Assembly (NCBI GenBank): GCA_030429545.1
Contig: JAUIFF010000018.1
Coordinates: 62,001-126,000, forward strand
From: Polyangia bacterium
GTDB taxonomy: Bacteria; Myxococcota_A; Polyangia; Nannocystales; Nannocystaceae
Direction of reading: 5' to 3'
DNA length: 64,000 nucleotides
Shown one piece after another: positions 1 through 9,335 of this stretch (positions within the stretch are counted from its first letter, which is position 1; every line of letters starts with the position of its first letter). The notes under the pieces are model-generated. The model had not been told where the DNA came from, searched no databases, and saw only the letters and a list, made by a program, of their open reading frames with translations. The position numbers and the translations under genes were made by a program.

Positions 1-489
1 TTTTTCGAGGTCCAATACCTCGTTGATGTCGTCGAGCTTTTTCTTGTCGTTGCCCTGGACAATGATCTTGCGGATCGTCGGCCGCTCCTTGACCGTGTAG
101 GTCAGGACCACGCCGTTGGGAGCCAGGGCCCCGGAAACCGTGACATCCGAGAACTTGCCCATCGCCCACAACCGGCGGACATCGACCGCGAGGGCGTTGC
201 CGTTGACGAGTTCGCCGGCGGCACTCTCGAGCTCGAGCAACATGGCTTCGGACTCGACCCGGCGGTTGCCCTCGAATCGAATTTCGGCGATCGGCTGGCC
301 GTAGACATCTCCGGGGACCTCGGCCAGCAAAATGGCCCGCTGCATCGCCTCGTGCTGGAGTTGGGAAAACTCGGCGGCGGCCTGGTTGCTCGGCAACAAC
401 AGGCCGAGCAAACACATGATCATACAAAGACACTGGGCCGCGCGCCTGCGGACCCCGGAGTGCGAGATGTTGTTCGACGGCCGTGTCAC
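1..489 (-). CDS. bamA: BamA (outer membrane assembly factor), N-terminal part, runs off left edge
   Basis: Translating the minus strand from a GTG at 489 gives a signal peptide (basic VRRRAAQ, hydrophobic MIMCLLGLLL, cleavage near QAAA) followed by POTRA-type sequence: IAEIRFEGNRRV, then VRRLWAMGKFSDV, then GVVLTYTVKERPTIRKI. The last two are the typical end of POTRA1 and start of POTRA2 in BamA/Omp85 proteins, which fold beta-barrels into the outer membrane. The frame is open to base 1, so the barrel lies outside the window. An ATG at 423 is an alternative start, but it would drop the basic n-region of the signal peptide. It lies 7 nt downstream of lolD on the same strand, an order common in deltaproteobacterial lol-bam operons. 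Confidence 0.88.
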   Translation of the reverse strand, partial: MTRPSNNISHSGVRRRAAQCLCMIMCLLGLLLPSNQAAAEFSQLQHEAMQRAILLAEVPGDVYGQPIAEIRFEGNRRVESEAMLLELESAAGELVNGNALAVDVRRLWAMGKFSDVTVSGALAPNGVVLTYTVKERPTIRKIIVQGNDKKKLDDINEVLDLEK

Positions 490-496
490 GGAGGGC

Positions 497-1231
497 TTAC
501 GTAGACCGCTTGGGGCCATCCTTGTCTGCGAGTTCTTCGACCAGGCGGCCGTCTTCCATGCGGATCCGGCGCGGCATTTTCCAGGCCAACTCCATGTTGT
601 GAGTGACAACTAGGAGCGTGAGCCCGTATTCCGCGTTGAGCCGAAACAGCAACTCGTGGACTTCTTCACTCGTTCGGGTATCGAGGTTGCCGGTCGGTTC
701 GTCGGCGAGCAGCAATTGCGGACGCATGACCAGCGCACGGGCAATCGCCACGCGTTGCTGCTCACCGCCCGAAAGCTCGCCAGGCCGGTGGTTGAGCCGG
801 TGTGAGAGCCCGACAGCGTTGAGCATTTCACTTGCCTGCTCACGCGCCGTGGCCGTGGGCACACGCCCGATCAGCGCTGGCATCATCGCGTTTTCGAGGG
901 CCGAAAACTCCGCTAGCAGGTGGTGAAACTGAAACACGAAGCCGATCGACTGGTTGCGAAACCGGGCCAACTCAGGCGGCGCCAACTGGGTGATATCGGT
1001 GCCGTTGAACAGGATCTCGCCGCGGGTCGGGAGGTCCAACGTGCCCAGGCAATGCAACAGGGTCGACTTACCGGCCCCCGAAGCGCCAATGATGGTGACC
1101 ATCTCGCCCTTGTGCAGGGTGAGATCGACATCCCGCAGCACCCGCAAGACCCGGGCACCGTGGGTGAACTCCTTGTGCATGTGATTCACCTGCACAAGCA
1201 CAGGAGTATCTGGGGTCGCGGCTTTACTCAT
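497..1231 (-). CDS. lolD: LolD-type lipoprotein-releasing ABC ATPase
   Basis: This is a 244-aa cytoplasmic ATPase of the LolD/MacB family that would power release of outer-membrane lipoproteins by the LolC/E permeases encoded just upstream. It shows Walker A GASGAGKS, a Q-loop region (FVFQFHHLL), the ABC signature LSGGEQQR, Walker [13 protein letters not shown] and the switch His in VVTHNME. The length fits LolD (about 230 aa). I start at ATG 1231 (MSKAATPD) rather than GTG 1258 because the extra nine residues are not family-like. It follows the first permease after 93 nt and precedes bamA by 7 nt, so it is probably in one operon. Confidence 0.9.
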   Translation of the reverse strand: MSKAATPDTPVLVQVNHMHKEFTHGARVLRVLRDVDLTLHKGEMVTIIGASGAGKSTLLHCLGTLDLPTRGEILFNGTDITQLAPPELARFRNQSIGFVFQFHHLLAEFSALENAMMPALIGRVPTATAREQASEMLNAVGLSHRLNHRPGELSGGEQQRVAIARALVMRPQLLLADEPTGNLDTRTSEEVHELLFRLNAEYGLTLLVVTHNMELAWKMPRRIRMEDGRLVEELADKDGPKRST

Positions 1232-1324
1232 TCGGGCTCGAAAAAAGTCGCGCCACACTATGATGGGGCCCCTACCCTGTCAACGCCGGCGGACCGCTGT
1301 TAGCAGGGCTGCAGGGCAGTCGAC

Positions 1325-3562
1325 TCACAACTCACTGGACCGCAGGACATCGACCGGAGCTAGCGCACCTGCCACACGAGCTGGGTAAAGACTCGAGATC
1401 CAAACAATCACGATGGCTGCCACAGCCACACCCACGACCTCGAGTGCATGGACCTCGACCGGGAGCTTCTCCATATAAAAGACGCCCTCATCGATCGGCA
1501 GTCCGGTTTTTGCCAACACTGCGCAGATGACGAGTCCCACGCTCACGCCTGCGAGTGAGCCCAAAACCCCGAGCAGCAGTCCCTCGCCGACAAACACGCG
1601 GGTCACCGACTGATCGTCGCAACCCATGGTCTTGAGGATGGCGATCTCACGGGCACGGTCGAGGACCGCCATCAGGTTACTGGCGAGGATGCCGAAGGCC
1701 GCCACCACAATGACAAACAGTAGGGCGATGGCCATCGCCAACCGCTCGAGCATCATCGCGGTAAATAAATTGCGATTGAGGGTGCGGTAATCGCGGGCTT
1801 CGAGGTCTTGCCGACCGTGCGCCGCCAGGATGGTTTGGACCCGGCCATGGACCCGATCGATCGCCTCAAAGTTGTCGACCCGAATGGCAATCGCCGTCAC
1901 CTTGGGCCCGCTGCGCAGCAGCCGTTGCGCCAGGTCCAGCGGCAAGTACACACGCTCTGAGTCGAGTTCGTAGACCCCCGAGTAGTACACACCGGAGATC
2001 TGAGCCGCGAGTACGCCCGGTACAACTCCGGCGGGGGTGATCCGCGTAACCGGCGTGATGACCTGAACGGGATCGCCGGTGTGGACCCCCAACGACTCGG
2101 CCAACTCACGCCCGATCAACACCGGCGGACGCACGGTTCGGCCAATTCGCGGCGGCTCGCTCACCTGCTTTGTGGGCCGCACTTCGGATTTCGGGCTTTC
2201 AACTTCGGGCTTTGTTGGCAACACGCCCGCATCCCGCAACTCATCCCGCAACTCATCTCGCATTTTGGGAATCTCGTGGCTGGGATCTTCCCATGCGCCC
2301 TCGCCCCAGTCGTCGCCGGATGGGTCGGGCGGTGCTGTGCTCGGGGTGCCGGCCGGGGGGTCTTGTTGTAGCTGCATATTTTTGCCCGGGCCATCTCCCC
2401 ACGCGGCAGCCTGGGTCGTCGAGTCCACGCCACGTGGGGGCAAGTCGCCAGCGGCCCGCAGGCGCTCAACCTCCACCTGCGCATCTTCCCAATCGCCACT
2501 CGATGCGTCATCCCACTCGTCGGGTGTGTCGGGTGCGGTCGGCTGCGACTCCTCCGGGGCAACCACATCGCCTGAATCGTCTGAATCGTCTGAATCGCCT
2601 GGTTCGTCTGAACCGTTGCCATCGAGCGCATCCTCGGCGAGCACCCAGGCCTTGGCAGCCTGCGTCGAGTCGGCCCCACGTGCGGGCAAACTCCCGGCCG
2701 TCCGCAGTTTGCCGACCTCGTGCTCGGCATCTTCCCAGTCACCACTTGATTGGTCGTCCCACTCGTCCGGTTCGTGCTCGGCATCTGGACTTTGTTGCTC
2801 ATGCAACACATCGTCGGCGCCATCTGTGTCATCCAGCTCGCCGGCCGCACCATCGCTGTCGGTCTCTTCGAGTTGCTTGCGCGACTGCTTGTGCGACTCG
2901 GGTGCGTAACGAGCGACATAACCGGCAATCGCCTCGGGGTGCTGTAAAAATGCATATGCACCCTCACGGACATCCTTGGGCAACCCCGACGTCCGGGCAT
3001 GGCGCTGTGGGTCGATCCCGTGGAGTTTGACACCTAGGCGGTTGTAGGTGCTGCGCAACATCACCTCGCCAAACAAATACGGACTCACACCGACGATCTC
3101 GGGGTCGGCTTCGAGGGTCTCCACCAGCGCCTCGTATCCCTCAAACTCGAGGCCATCGCTCGCCTGCACCTGAATATCGGCGCCATGGCTGCGGATCCGT
3201 TGCTCGAGGTCGTTGCCCAGGCCCCCCATCAAACTTAAGACCACCACCAGGGCCATGCACCCCTGGGCCACCGATACGATGATCAGCGTCGCTAGCAGGT
3301 TGAACACCCGCAGCAGCCCCGTGAGGCACAGGCCGATGCCACCTAGGGCCGCAGTTGCGCCACCAAACATCCACTCGTAGCTGTGGGCGTTGGGCGGACC
3401 TAGGGGATTGAGCTCGGGCGGGGCATAAATTGCAAATACAATCAGTGCGAGGCCCGCGAGCACCATGTAACCCGACAGCCAGCAGATCACCCGGGCCCAC
3501 CCCGGAAGCTTGCGCTGGGCCCTGAGGTGTCGCCAGGCGAGGGTGAGTTCAAATCGTTGCAT
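1325..3562 (-). CDS. LolC/LolE-type permease with large acidic repeat insert
   Basis: This 745-aa inner-membrane protein is about 1.8 times the usual length of LolC/LolE (about 400 aa). N-terminal membrane segments surround residues 25-115, ending in VAQGCMALVVVLSLMGGLGNDLEQRI, the usual entry to the periplasmic MacB-type domain. The FtsX-like C-terminal half has ALLFVIVVAAFGILASNLMAVLDRAREIAILKTMGC and two more membrane helices. Residues about 225-477, within the periplasmic domain, are an acidic, low-complexity insert with three WED repeats. ATG 3562 (MQRFELT) is preceded by GGAAGGG about 9 nt upstream, which decides against the TTG at 3583. It likely pairs with the next permease and LolD to extract lipoproteins. 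The role of the insert is unknown. Confidence 0.85.
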   Translation of the reverse strand: MQRFELTLAWRHLRAQRKLPGWARVICWLSGYMVLAGLALIVFAIYAPPELNPLGPPNAHSYEWMFGGATAALGGIGLCLTGLLRVFNLLATLIIVSVAQGCMALVVVLSLMGGLGNDLEQRIRSHGADIQVQASDGLEFEGYEALVETLEADPEIVGVSPYLFGEVMLRSTYNRLGVKLHGIDPQRHARTSGLPKDVREGAYAFLQHPEAIAGYVARYAPESHKQSRKQLEETDSDGAAGELDDTDGADDVLHEQQSPDAEHEPDEWDDQSSGDWEDAEHEVGKLRTAGSLPARGADSTQAAKAWVLAEDALDGNGSDEPGDSDDSDDSGDVVAPEESQPTAPDTPDEWDDASSGDWEDAQVEVERLRAAGDLPPRGVDSTTQAAAWGDGPGKNMQLQQDPPAGTPSTAPPDPSGDDWGEGAWEDPSHEIPKMRDELRDELRDAGVLPTKPEVESPKSEVRPTKQVSEPPRIGRTVRPPVLIGRELAESLGVHTGDPVQVITPVTRITPAGVVPGVLAAQISGVYYSGVYELDSERVYLPLDLAQRLLRSGPKVTAIAIRVDNFEAIDRVHGRVQTILAAHGRQDLEARDYRTLNRNLFTAMMLERLAMAIALLFVIVVAAFGILASNLMAVLDRAREIAILKTMGCDDQSVTRVFVGEGLLLGVLGSLAGVSVGLVICAVLAKTGLPIDEGVFYMEKLPVEVHALEVVGVAVAAIVIVWISSLYPARVAGALAPVDVLRSSEL
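2215..2790 (-). repeat. WED-type protein repeats in first Lol permease insert
   Basis: Three copies of an approximately 30-40 residue unit are encoded here. In translation order they contain EWDDQSSGDWEDAEHEV, then EWDDASSGDWEDAQVEV, then GDDWGEGAWEDPSHEI. The copies continue as KLRTAGSLPARG, RLRAAGDLPPRG and, after a short DELR duplication, DAGVLPTKP. Between them lie Ser/Asp-rich spacers (GDSDDSDDSGD). The copies diverge enough to be old rather than a recent slippage product. The related unit occurs in the neighbouring permease. Confidence 0.8.
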
Positions 3563-3616
3563 CAACAACGACCCTTCCAACACCCAACCCTACCCGGCCG
3601 CCCCCGACCATGTGGT

Positions 3617-5869
3617 TTAGGTCTCCGCCTGCCGCATGGCATCGACCGGACGCATCTTCGACGCCACCCGGGCGGGGTATAGGCACGAAAGCCAGACGAT
3701 AAAGATCGAGGAGACGGCGACCAGCACGACCTCGAGCGGCACAATCGCAACCGGCAGCGGCTCGGCCTCGCGTCCCGAATTCACAAACGGCAGGCCGTAG
3801 CGCGACAGCACCATGCACACGCCAATACCCAACAAGATCCCGGCGATGCTGCCAACCACGCCCAAGAAGATGCCCTCGGCGATAAACACCTTTTGGATCT
3901 GGCGATCGGTGCACCCCATGGTTTTGAGGATCGCGATTTCCTTGGCCTTCTCGAGCACACTCATGAGGTTGGAGCCCAAGATGCCGAACGAGGCGACGAC
4001 AATCACACACAGCAGGGCGATGAACACGGCGATTTTCTCGAGTTGCATGGCCGAAAACAGGCTGCGATTGAGCTCCTGCCAATCCTGCACCCTGAGGTCG
4101 TCGCGCCCTGCCTCGGCCACCACGGCCGCGACCGATTGCTTGATCTCCCGCACGTTTTCGATGTCTTCGACGCGAATCTCGATGCCGGTGATGCGGTCAC
4201 CGGTTCGCAAAAATGCCTGGGCAACCGGCAACGGCGTGTAGACCAGCCAGCGGTCGTACTCGTAGTGGTCGGCATCGAACACACCCGCGACCTTCACACT
4301 CATGACACCCGGAATCCGTCCGGCCGGGGTGAGCCTGCCGATCGGGGTGATCAACTGAACTTCGTCGCCTAGGTGGGCGCCTAGCTCCTCAGACTTTTCG
4401 GAACCAATCAGCACCGGGTCGACGATCGCCGTGGATTCTTGCTTGGTGGCAACCGGCTCGTCGGGTGTGGTTTTGTTTGTACCTGCACCTTGTTGGGGGC
4501 CCGGCTCTGGCCTGGCCTGCTCGGGCAACTCGCCGGCGTCGCGCATCTTTTCGATCTCGACCTCGGGGTCTTCCCAGCCCTCTTCGTCGACGTCGGTCGG
4601 TGGCGGCAAAAGCTTGATCTCGGGGGCTTTTTTGGCTGGCAACTCACCAGCGGCCCGCAGCTTGGGGACCTCTTGGCTGGGGTCTTCCCAGCCCTCGCCC
4701 TCGGGCATCTCACCCCAGTCTTCACCGTCGTCCCAGACATCTGGGGCGGACTTCGGCTTTTCCTTAGGTTTGGTCTTGGTCTTGCCCGCTTTTGTGCCCT
4801 TGTCGTCTTTGTTCCCCGCGGGCGTGTCCTTGGCCAGCTCTTCGACGGGGTCTTCCCAGCCGGCCGGGGGCGCGTCGGGGTCGTCTTCGTTGCTCCCGCC
4901 GTGGCTATCTTGGCCGTCGTTGATTTCGAGGCCGGTGTCGAGCCCCTCGGGAAAGATGTTGAGCTTGCGCGGCAACTTGGCCGTATCACCCGCGTCACCA
5001 TCGTCTCCATCCCCGGCGAGTTTGAGCGTCGGTTTTTTTGCCCCCGACTTCTCGCCGGGGTTGTCCTTGGTTTTGACGCTCGGCGACGGTCCTTCGGTCA
5101 CCAGCTCAAACGAAAACTTTGGCTCGGGCACCTGCTCGGGGTGGTTTAAGTAGTCGTAGTCCCCCTCGCCCTCGACAATGATGTTGGGTAGGCGCGAGAC
5201 CTTGGCATGCATGTCGGGAATAATCCCGGTGAGCTTGCCGCCCTGGCGGTCGAGGCCGTTGCGGACCATGACTTCGCCCTCGAGATACGGGCTGGCCCCG
5301 AGGACTCCCGGCACGTTCTCCAGCTTCTGGGCGAGCTCCAGGTAGTTGGAGAACAGTTGGCTGTCGGTGCCCTCGGCCTCTTCGAGCGCCTCGCCCTGCC
5401 CGGCCTTGGCCTGCACCAAAATGTGCGCCCGTTGCCCGAGGATTTTGTCGCGCAGCTCAAACTCCAGCCCGGTCATGAGGCTGAGCACGACCACTAGGGC
5501 CATGCAGCCGAGCATCACCGAAAACGTGATGACGGTGGCCAGCAGGGTAAAAAACCGCGAGAGGATGCCGCCTATTAGGAGCATCGCGCCAAAAAACAGG
5601 GTCCCGGCGGCAAATGTCCCAAAGTACATTTGCCTCGGTGTGATGGCCGGCGGTTTTTTGCCGAACATCTCGAGGCTTTCGACCACCATGCTGGTCGACT
5701 CGGGGTCGGGCGTTAAACTATTTGTATAGGCAGCAAACCCGATGCCAATGGCGATCAAGTAGAGCGCGCAGACGATCAGCGGCACAACCCAGCGCGGCGC
5801 CCTGTCGACCCCGCGAAGGTGTCGCCAGGCGATTTTGAGGTGTAACCGCGTGATCGACTGGTCGCTCAC
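3617..5869 (-). CDS. Second LolC/LolE-type permease with acidic/Lys-rich repeat insert
   Basis: This 750-aa paralogue of the preceding permease has N-terminal membrane segments (VVPLIVCALYLIAIGIGF; TLFFGAMLLIGGILSRFFTLLATVI), then CMALVVVLSLMTGLEFELRDKI leading into the periplasmic domain, and the FtsX-like C-terminus FGILGSNLMSVLEKAKEIAILKTMGCTDRQI with two terminal helices. Residues about 255-480 are an inserted charged region with three WEDP repeats. The GTG start at 5869 overlaps the prfB stop (GTGA), indicating translational coupling. The two permeases probably form a heterodimer like LolC-LolE. Two full-length genes of this size with the same kind of insert suggest that the inserts act together. 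Confidence 0.85.
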   Translation of the reverse strand: MSDQSITRLHLKIAWRHLRGVDRAPRWVVPLIVCALYLIAIGIGFAAYTNSLTPDPESTSMVVESLEMFGKKPPAITPRQMYFGTFAAGTLFFGAMLLIGGILSRFFTLLATVITFSVMLGCMALVVVLSLMTGLEFELRDKILGQRAHILVQAKAGQGEALEEAEGTDSQLFSNYLELAQKLENVPGVLGASPYLEGEVMVRNGLDRQGGKLTGIIPDMHAKVSRLPNIIVEGEGDYDYLNHPEQVPEPKFSFELVTEGPSPSVKTKDNPGEKSGAKKPTLKLAGDGDDGDAGDTAKLPRKLNIFPEGLDTGLEINDGQDSHGGSNEDDPDAPPAGWEDPVEELAKDTPAGNKDDKGTKAGKTKTKPKEKPKSAPDVWDDGEDWGEMPEGEGWEDPSQEVPKLRAAGELPAKKAPEIKLLPPPTDVDEEGWEDPEVEIEKMRDAGELPEQARPEPGPQQGAGTNKTTPDEPVATKQESTAIVDPVLIGSEKSEELGAHLGDEVQLITPIGRLTPAGRIPGVMSVKVAGVFDADHYEYDRWLVYTPLPVAQAFLRTGDRITGIEIRVEDIENVREIKQSVAAVVAEAGRDDLRVQDWQELNRSLFSAMQLEKIAVFIALLCVIVVASFGILGSNLMSVLEKAKEIAILKTMGCTDRQIQKVFIAEGIFLGVVGSIAGILLGIGVCMVLSRYGLPFVNSGREAEPLPVAIVPLEVVLVAVSSIFIVWLSCLYPARVASKMRPVDAMRQAET
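4515..4880 (-). repeat. WEDP-type protein repeats in second Lol permease insert
   Basis: Three related units are encoded. One begins PPAGWEDPVEELAKDTPAG. Another is EGWEDPSQEVPKLRAAGELP. The third is EGWEDPEVEIEKMRDAGELP. The core WEDPxxEvxKmRxAGeLP is the same as in the insert of the neighbouring permease. Spacers are Lys/Gly/Asp-rich (KAGKTKTKPKEKPK). Confidence 0.8.
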
Positions 5870-7015
5870 CCGGCAGCTCCGTCTTTTGGACTTCCTTGCA
5901 TCAGCAAGTAAGACTCGATCAAGGCCCCTAAGTCACCATCTAAAATCGCGTTGACGGCCGAGGACTTGAGTTCGGTGCGGTGGTCGGTGACCTGCTGGTA
6001 GGGCTGCATCACATAGGAGCGGATCTGGCTGCCCCACTCGATGCTCTTTTTGTCGCCCTCTAGCTCCTGGCGCTCCTGCTCGCGCTTGCGCTGCTCCAGG
6101 TCCCAGAGTTTGGCCTTGAGCATGCGCATGGCCGTGGCCATGTTTTTGTGTTGTGAGCGTTCCATTTGGCAGCCCACGACAATCCCGGTGGGCAAGTGGG
6201 TCAGACGCACGGCCGACTCAGTTTTGTTGACGTGCTGACCACCGGCACCCGAGGCGCGAAACTTGTCGACCCGCAAGTCGCTGTCGTTGACCTCGATGTC
6301 GAAGTCGTCGTCGCCCAAGTCGGGGAGCACCATCACGCTGGCAAAACTGGTGTGGCGCCGGGCCTGGGCGTCGAACGGCGAAATCCGGACAAGCCGGTGA
6401 ACCCCGATTTCGGAGCGCAAAAAACCGTATGCATATTCACCGGTGATCGCTAGTGCGGCCCCGCGGATCCCGGCCTGGTCGCCCTCTTGCAAGTCGAGCA
6501 GCTGGACTTTGAAGCCCTGGCGTTCGCCCCAGCGCTGGTACATGCGCAGCAGCATCTCGGCCCAATCCTGGCTCTCGACCCCACCGGCCCCGGCGTTGAC
6601 GTTGACAATTGCATCTGCATCGTCGTGCTCGCCCCCGAGCATACGGCGAAACTCCATCTTGCCGACCTGCTCATCGACCCGATCGAGTGCGGTCCAAGCC
6701 TCGCGGATGCTGCCCGGGTCGTGCTCTTCGCGGGCGAGCTCGTAGAGCACTTCGGCATCGTCCAACGCCCCCTGCGAGGCGTTGAGATCGTCGATCAACT
6801 TCTTGGTGGTCGCCTGCTCGCGCAGGACCTCCTGGGCCCTGTCGTTATCGTTCCAAAACGCCGGGTCGGCGGTTTGGGCATCGAGCTCTTCTAGCTTCTC
6901 GCACTTGGTTTCGTAGTCAAAGATGCCTCCTAAGCTCGGCAAGCCTCGCGGCCAGCCGGGAAAGACGCTCCACGACTTTGTTGTGCTCGGGTAGATCGAC
7001 AGCTTGCTGATTCAT
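5866..7015 (-). CDS. prfB: Peptide chain release factor 2, with programmed +1 frameshift
   Basis: RF2 terminates translation at UGA/UAA. The zero frame starts at ATG 7015 (MNQQAVDLPEHNKVVERL) and stops after 32 codons at an in-frame TGA (6919-6917). A +1 shift at CTT-TGA-C continues as DYETKCEKLEELDAQ and gives a product of about 382 aa (E. coli RF2 is 365). The SPF tripeptide for stop recognition (ISPFDAQARRHTSF) and the GGQ peptidyl-hydrolysis motif (GAGGQHVNKTE) are present. It lies 17 nt downstream of purF, and its stop overlaps the start of the first Lol permease. It is autoregulated by its own stop codon, as in most bacteria. Confidence 0.95.
6916..6931 (-). promoter_or_regulatory. prfB programmed +1 frameshift site
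   Basis: On the minus strand the sequence is AGGAGGCATCTTTGAC. It has a Shine-Dalgarno-like AGGAGG (6931-6926), a 3-nt spacer, the slippery codon CTT (6922-6920), the in-frame stop TGA (6919-6917) and C as the weak-context fourth base. This matches the canonical RF2 autoregulation signal. Low RF2 leads to a pause at TGA and a +1 slip. Confidence 0.95.
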
Positions 7016-7032
7016 CTCTCGACTGTCCGGGG

Positions 7033-8421
7033 TTATACCTCAACGAGCCGAAGTTGGCGGCGTGGAGGCTGGCGCGTAATCCGGAGCGGGTATTCGCCAG
7101 TAAAACAGGCCGTGCAATAGGTTTCGTCGCCCCCTGCCCCAACCGAGGCGAGCAGGCCTTCGGCCGAGAGGTGAGCGACCGAGTCGGCGCCGATGGCCTT
7201 GGCAACTTCGTCGGGCGACTTGCGCGAGGCCACCAACTCGTCGCGATTGGGCGTGTCGATCCCATAAAAACATGGGCCGTTGATCGGCGGCGACGAAACC
7301 CGAACATGGATCTCGGCCGCACCGGCATCGCGCAACATCTTGACGATCTTGTTGGAAGTTGTGCCGCGCACGATCGAGTCGTCGACCACCACCACCCGCT
7401 TGCCGGTGAGCAACCCCGGCACGGGGTTGAGCTTGAGCTTGACGCCGAAGTGGCGGATCGAATCCTTGGGCTCGATGAACGTGCGGCCCACGTAGTGGTT
7501 GCGGATCAGGCCCATTTCAAACGGGAGCCCGCTTTGGTGGGCATAACCCATGGCTGCCACCACCCCGGAATCGGGCACGGGGATCACAACATCGGCGTCG
7601 ACCGGCGACTCGAGTGCCAGCTGCCGCCCCATCTTGATGCGGGCGTTGTACACCGAGACATCGTCGAGCGAGCTGTCGGGGCGGGCGAAGTAGACATGTT
7701 CAAAAATACAGGCTCGCCGGGCGACCCGCGGGACCATCACGCTGCGGATTTCGTCGCCACCGATCACGAGGATTTCGCCGGGCTCGATGTCGCGGATCCG
7801 TTCGGCCGCGATCAGGTCAAATGCACATGTTTCGGAGGCCACAACGTAGGTGTCTGGCTGGCCCTTCATGCGCCCGAGCACGAGCGGACGAAACCCGTGG
7901 GGGTCGCGGACGGCGATCAGTTTGCCGTCGGCGATCATCACCAGGCTGTAGGCACCGCGCACCCGCGAAAGTGCCGAGCGCAGGCGGGTGACGATGTCGG
8001 GGTCGTTGCGCCGGGCAAGTAGTTGTATGATCACCTCGGTGTCGGAGTTTGAGGCAAAGATCGCACCGTCGGCCTCGAGCTCCACCCGCAATTGCTCGGC
8101 ATTAACGAGATTCCCGTTGTGGGCAATGGCGACGGCCCCCTCGCGGTACTCGGCGGTCAGCGGTTGGATGTTTTTGGGCAGCGACCCACCGGAAGTTGTG
8201 TAGCGGACATGACCGATCGCCAACTTGCCCGGAAGCCGAGCCAATCGCCGTTCGGTGAAGATGTCGGAGACAAGCCCCATTTTGCGCACGGCGTGGAGCG
8301 TGTCCTTGTCGCAACTGACAACGCCGGCCGACTCCTGCCCGCGGTGTTGCAAGGCGTGCAAACCGAGGTAGCTGAGGTTGGCCGCCTCGGGGTGGTTGAA
8401 GATGCCAAAAACGCCGCACAT
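7033..8421 (-). CDS. purF: Amidophosphoribosyltransferase (PurF), Fe-S type
   Basis: PurF catalyses the first committed step of purine synthesis, making phosphoribosylamine from PRPP and glutamine. ATG 8421 places the catalytic glutaminase Cys at position 2 ([14 protein letters not shown]), so there is no propeptide. The PRPP loop [13 protein letters not shown] is intact. Cysteines in [15 protein letters not shown] and YCTAC match the four [4Fe-4S] ligands of the Bacillus-type enzyme. The length of 462 aa is normal. The frame is open upstream to 8814, but that extension has no family similarity. It sits first in the purF-prfB-lol-bam run; purC is nearby but in a separate unit. Confidence 0.95.
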   Translation of the reverse strand: MCGVFGIFNHPEAANLSYLGLHALQHRGQESAGVVSCDKDTLHAVRKMGLVSDIFTERRLARLPGKLAIGHVRYTTSGGSLPKNIQPLTAEYREGAVAIAHNGNLVNAEQLRVELEADGAIFASNSDTEVIIQLLARRNDPDIVTRLRSALSRVRGAYSLVMIADGKLIAVRDPHGFRPLVLGRMKGQPDTYVVASETCAFDLIAAERIRDIEPGEILVIGGDEIRSVMVPRVARRACIFEHVYFARPDSSLDDVSVYNARIKMGRQLALESPVDADVVIPVPDSGVVAAMGYAHQSGLPFEMGLIRNHYVGRTFIEPKDSIRHFGVKLKLNPVPGLLTGKRVVVVDDSIVRGTTSNKIVKMLRDAGAAEIHVRVSSPPINGPCFYGIDTPNRDELVASRKSPDEVAKAIGADSVAHLSAEGLLASVGAGGDETYCTACFTGEYPLRITRQPPRRQLRLVEV

Positions 8422-8757
8422 GCCGGCGACACGGTACAGCCCGCGGGTGCCGGCGTCACGCCTCGCGGCTTCGCCAGTGTGCGCGGCAAAACCCGCTAAA
8501 TCGTTGGGAGACCTGTTGGGGATGGCCGGGGAGCACCGGAGTTTGTGGGCGGTGGCGGCACGCGAGAAAAGCCACGGCGCTGATGATAGGTGGCAACAAC
8601 TTTGGTGTTTGCGCTCGCCCTTACCCAAACCGCCATGGGGTTTTGGCATCTGACACACCACATCGACGGCGCGTGTGAGGCAGCCCGCTTGCTCCACCCA
8701 CACGATCCGGCCACGATCTGCGACACCCGGCAACCCCTTTCGGAGTCCAACCCCACG
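8422..8757. other. Divergent intergenic region upstream of purF
   Basis: This is 336 bases between the purF start (minus) and the small membrane-protein gene (plus). Frames remain open on both strands but lack family-like sequence. I saw no purine riboswitch core, no clear operator palindrome and no convincing -35/-10 pair. It presumably holds the divergent promoters. Confidence 0.4.
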
Positions 8758-9111
8758 ATGTCCCTGCTCGCAGCCTTCGCCGCCTTCGTCCTCGGTTTTT
8801 TCCTGCTCCCCCAAGTCCTGCCCGGGCTCGAAGTTCGCGGCCCCTACGGCGGGGCACGTTCGGCAGTTGTCTGCGGCCTCGCAAGCGTCGGCCTCGGCAA
8901 GGTCGTGCTGATGTTTTTGAGCATCGTGTTCTTCCCGATTTTGCTGCTCGGGCCACTTGCGGGGGTCATCGCCTACACCGTCGCCAACTTCATCATCCTG
9001 ATGGTTTCCGAGTACGTGTTCGACGAGGTCGAGTGCGATTCGATGAAGACCACCGCAGTGGCGGCCGCAACCCTGGCCGGCTTAGAAGGTCTCGCGGCAT
9101 TTTTGGTGTAG
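8758..9111 (+). CDS. Small four-helix membrane protein, holin-superfamily-IV-like
   Basis: This 117-aa protein is almost entirely hydrophobic, with about four membrane segments: [63 protein letters not shown], and [19 protein letters not shown]. Size and layout resemble the PF04020 small membrane proteins often labelled phage holin IV, but no motif proves it. ATG 8758 is chosen because the open frame upstream (from 8590) does not look membrane-like. The last 13 codons and stop are duplicated 144 bp downstream. There is no sign of phage genes nearby, so a lysis role is not implied. Confidence 0.6.
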   Translation: MSLLAAFAAFVLGFFLLPQVLPGLEVRGPYGGARSAVVCGLASVGLGKVVLMFLSIVFFPILLLGPLAGVIAYTVANFIILMVSEYVFDEVECDSMKTTAVAAATLAGLEGLAAFLV

Positions 9112-9132
9112 CGACTGCGAGCGCGCGACAGT

Positions 9133-9173
9133 GAACGACCAGCTTGTACCTACAATGAGTACGGCTGGCGTTC
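9133..9173. repeat. Hairpin in duplication copy 1
   Basis: GAACG(A)CCAGC(TT)GTAC pairs with GTAC(G)GCTGG-CGTTC around the loop CTACAATGA. The apical GTAC half belongs to the TGTACCTACA motif at 9145. Confidence 0.6.
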
Positions 9174-9281
9174 GAAGCTCTCGTCTAGGCGATCTCCCCA
9201 CACAGGGACGACCGCCCTGGCCGGCTTAGAAGGTCTCGCGGCATTTTTGGTGTAGCGACTGCACGCGCGCGACAGCCTAGT

Positions 9282-9335
9282 CGACCAACTTGTACCTACA
9301 ATGAGCTTGTACCTACAATGAGTAAGTTGCGTTCG
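9282..9335. repeat. Hairpin in duplication copy 2
   Basis: CAACTT (9286-9291) pairs with AAGTTG (9324-9329), and the flanking TCGA can pair with TCGA on the far side. The arms differ from copy 1 (CCAGC/GCTGG) on both sides, so pairing is kept although the sequence changed. The loop holds two TGTACCTACAATGAG units. Confidence 0.5.

Noticed and set aside
2560-2620. Tandem short repeats (tcgtctgaa units) that might suggest a CRISPR-like array
   Set aside because: They encode a Ser/Asp-rich stretch in the permease insert; units are 9 nt with no spacers.
2079-3033. Ser- and Arg-rich open frames overlapping the Lol permease insert
   Set aside because: They are out-of-frame readings of the repeated acidic insert; the permease frame has family sequence on both sides.
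8758-9111. Holin-like protein as evidence of a prophage
   Set aside because: No phage genes, integrase or attachment repeats nearby; small hydrophobic proteins of this kind are common chromosomal genes.
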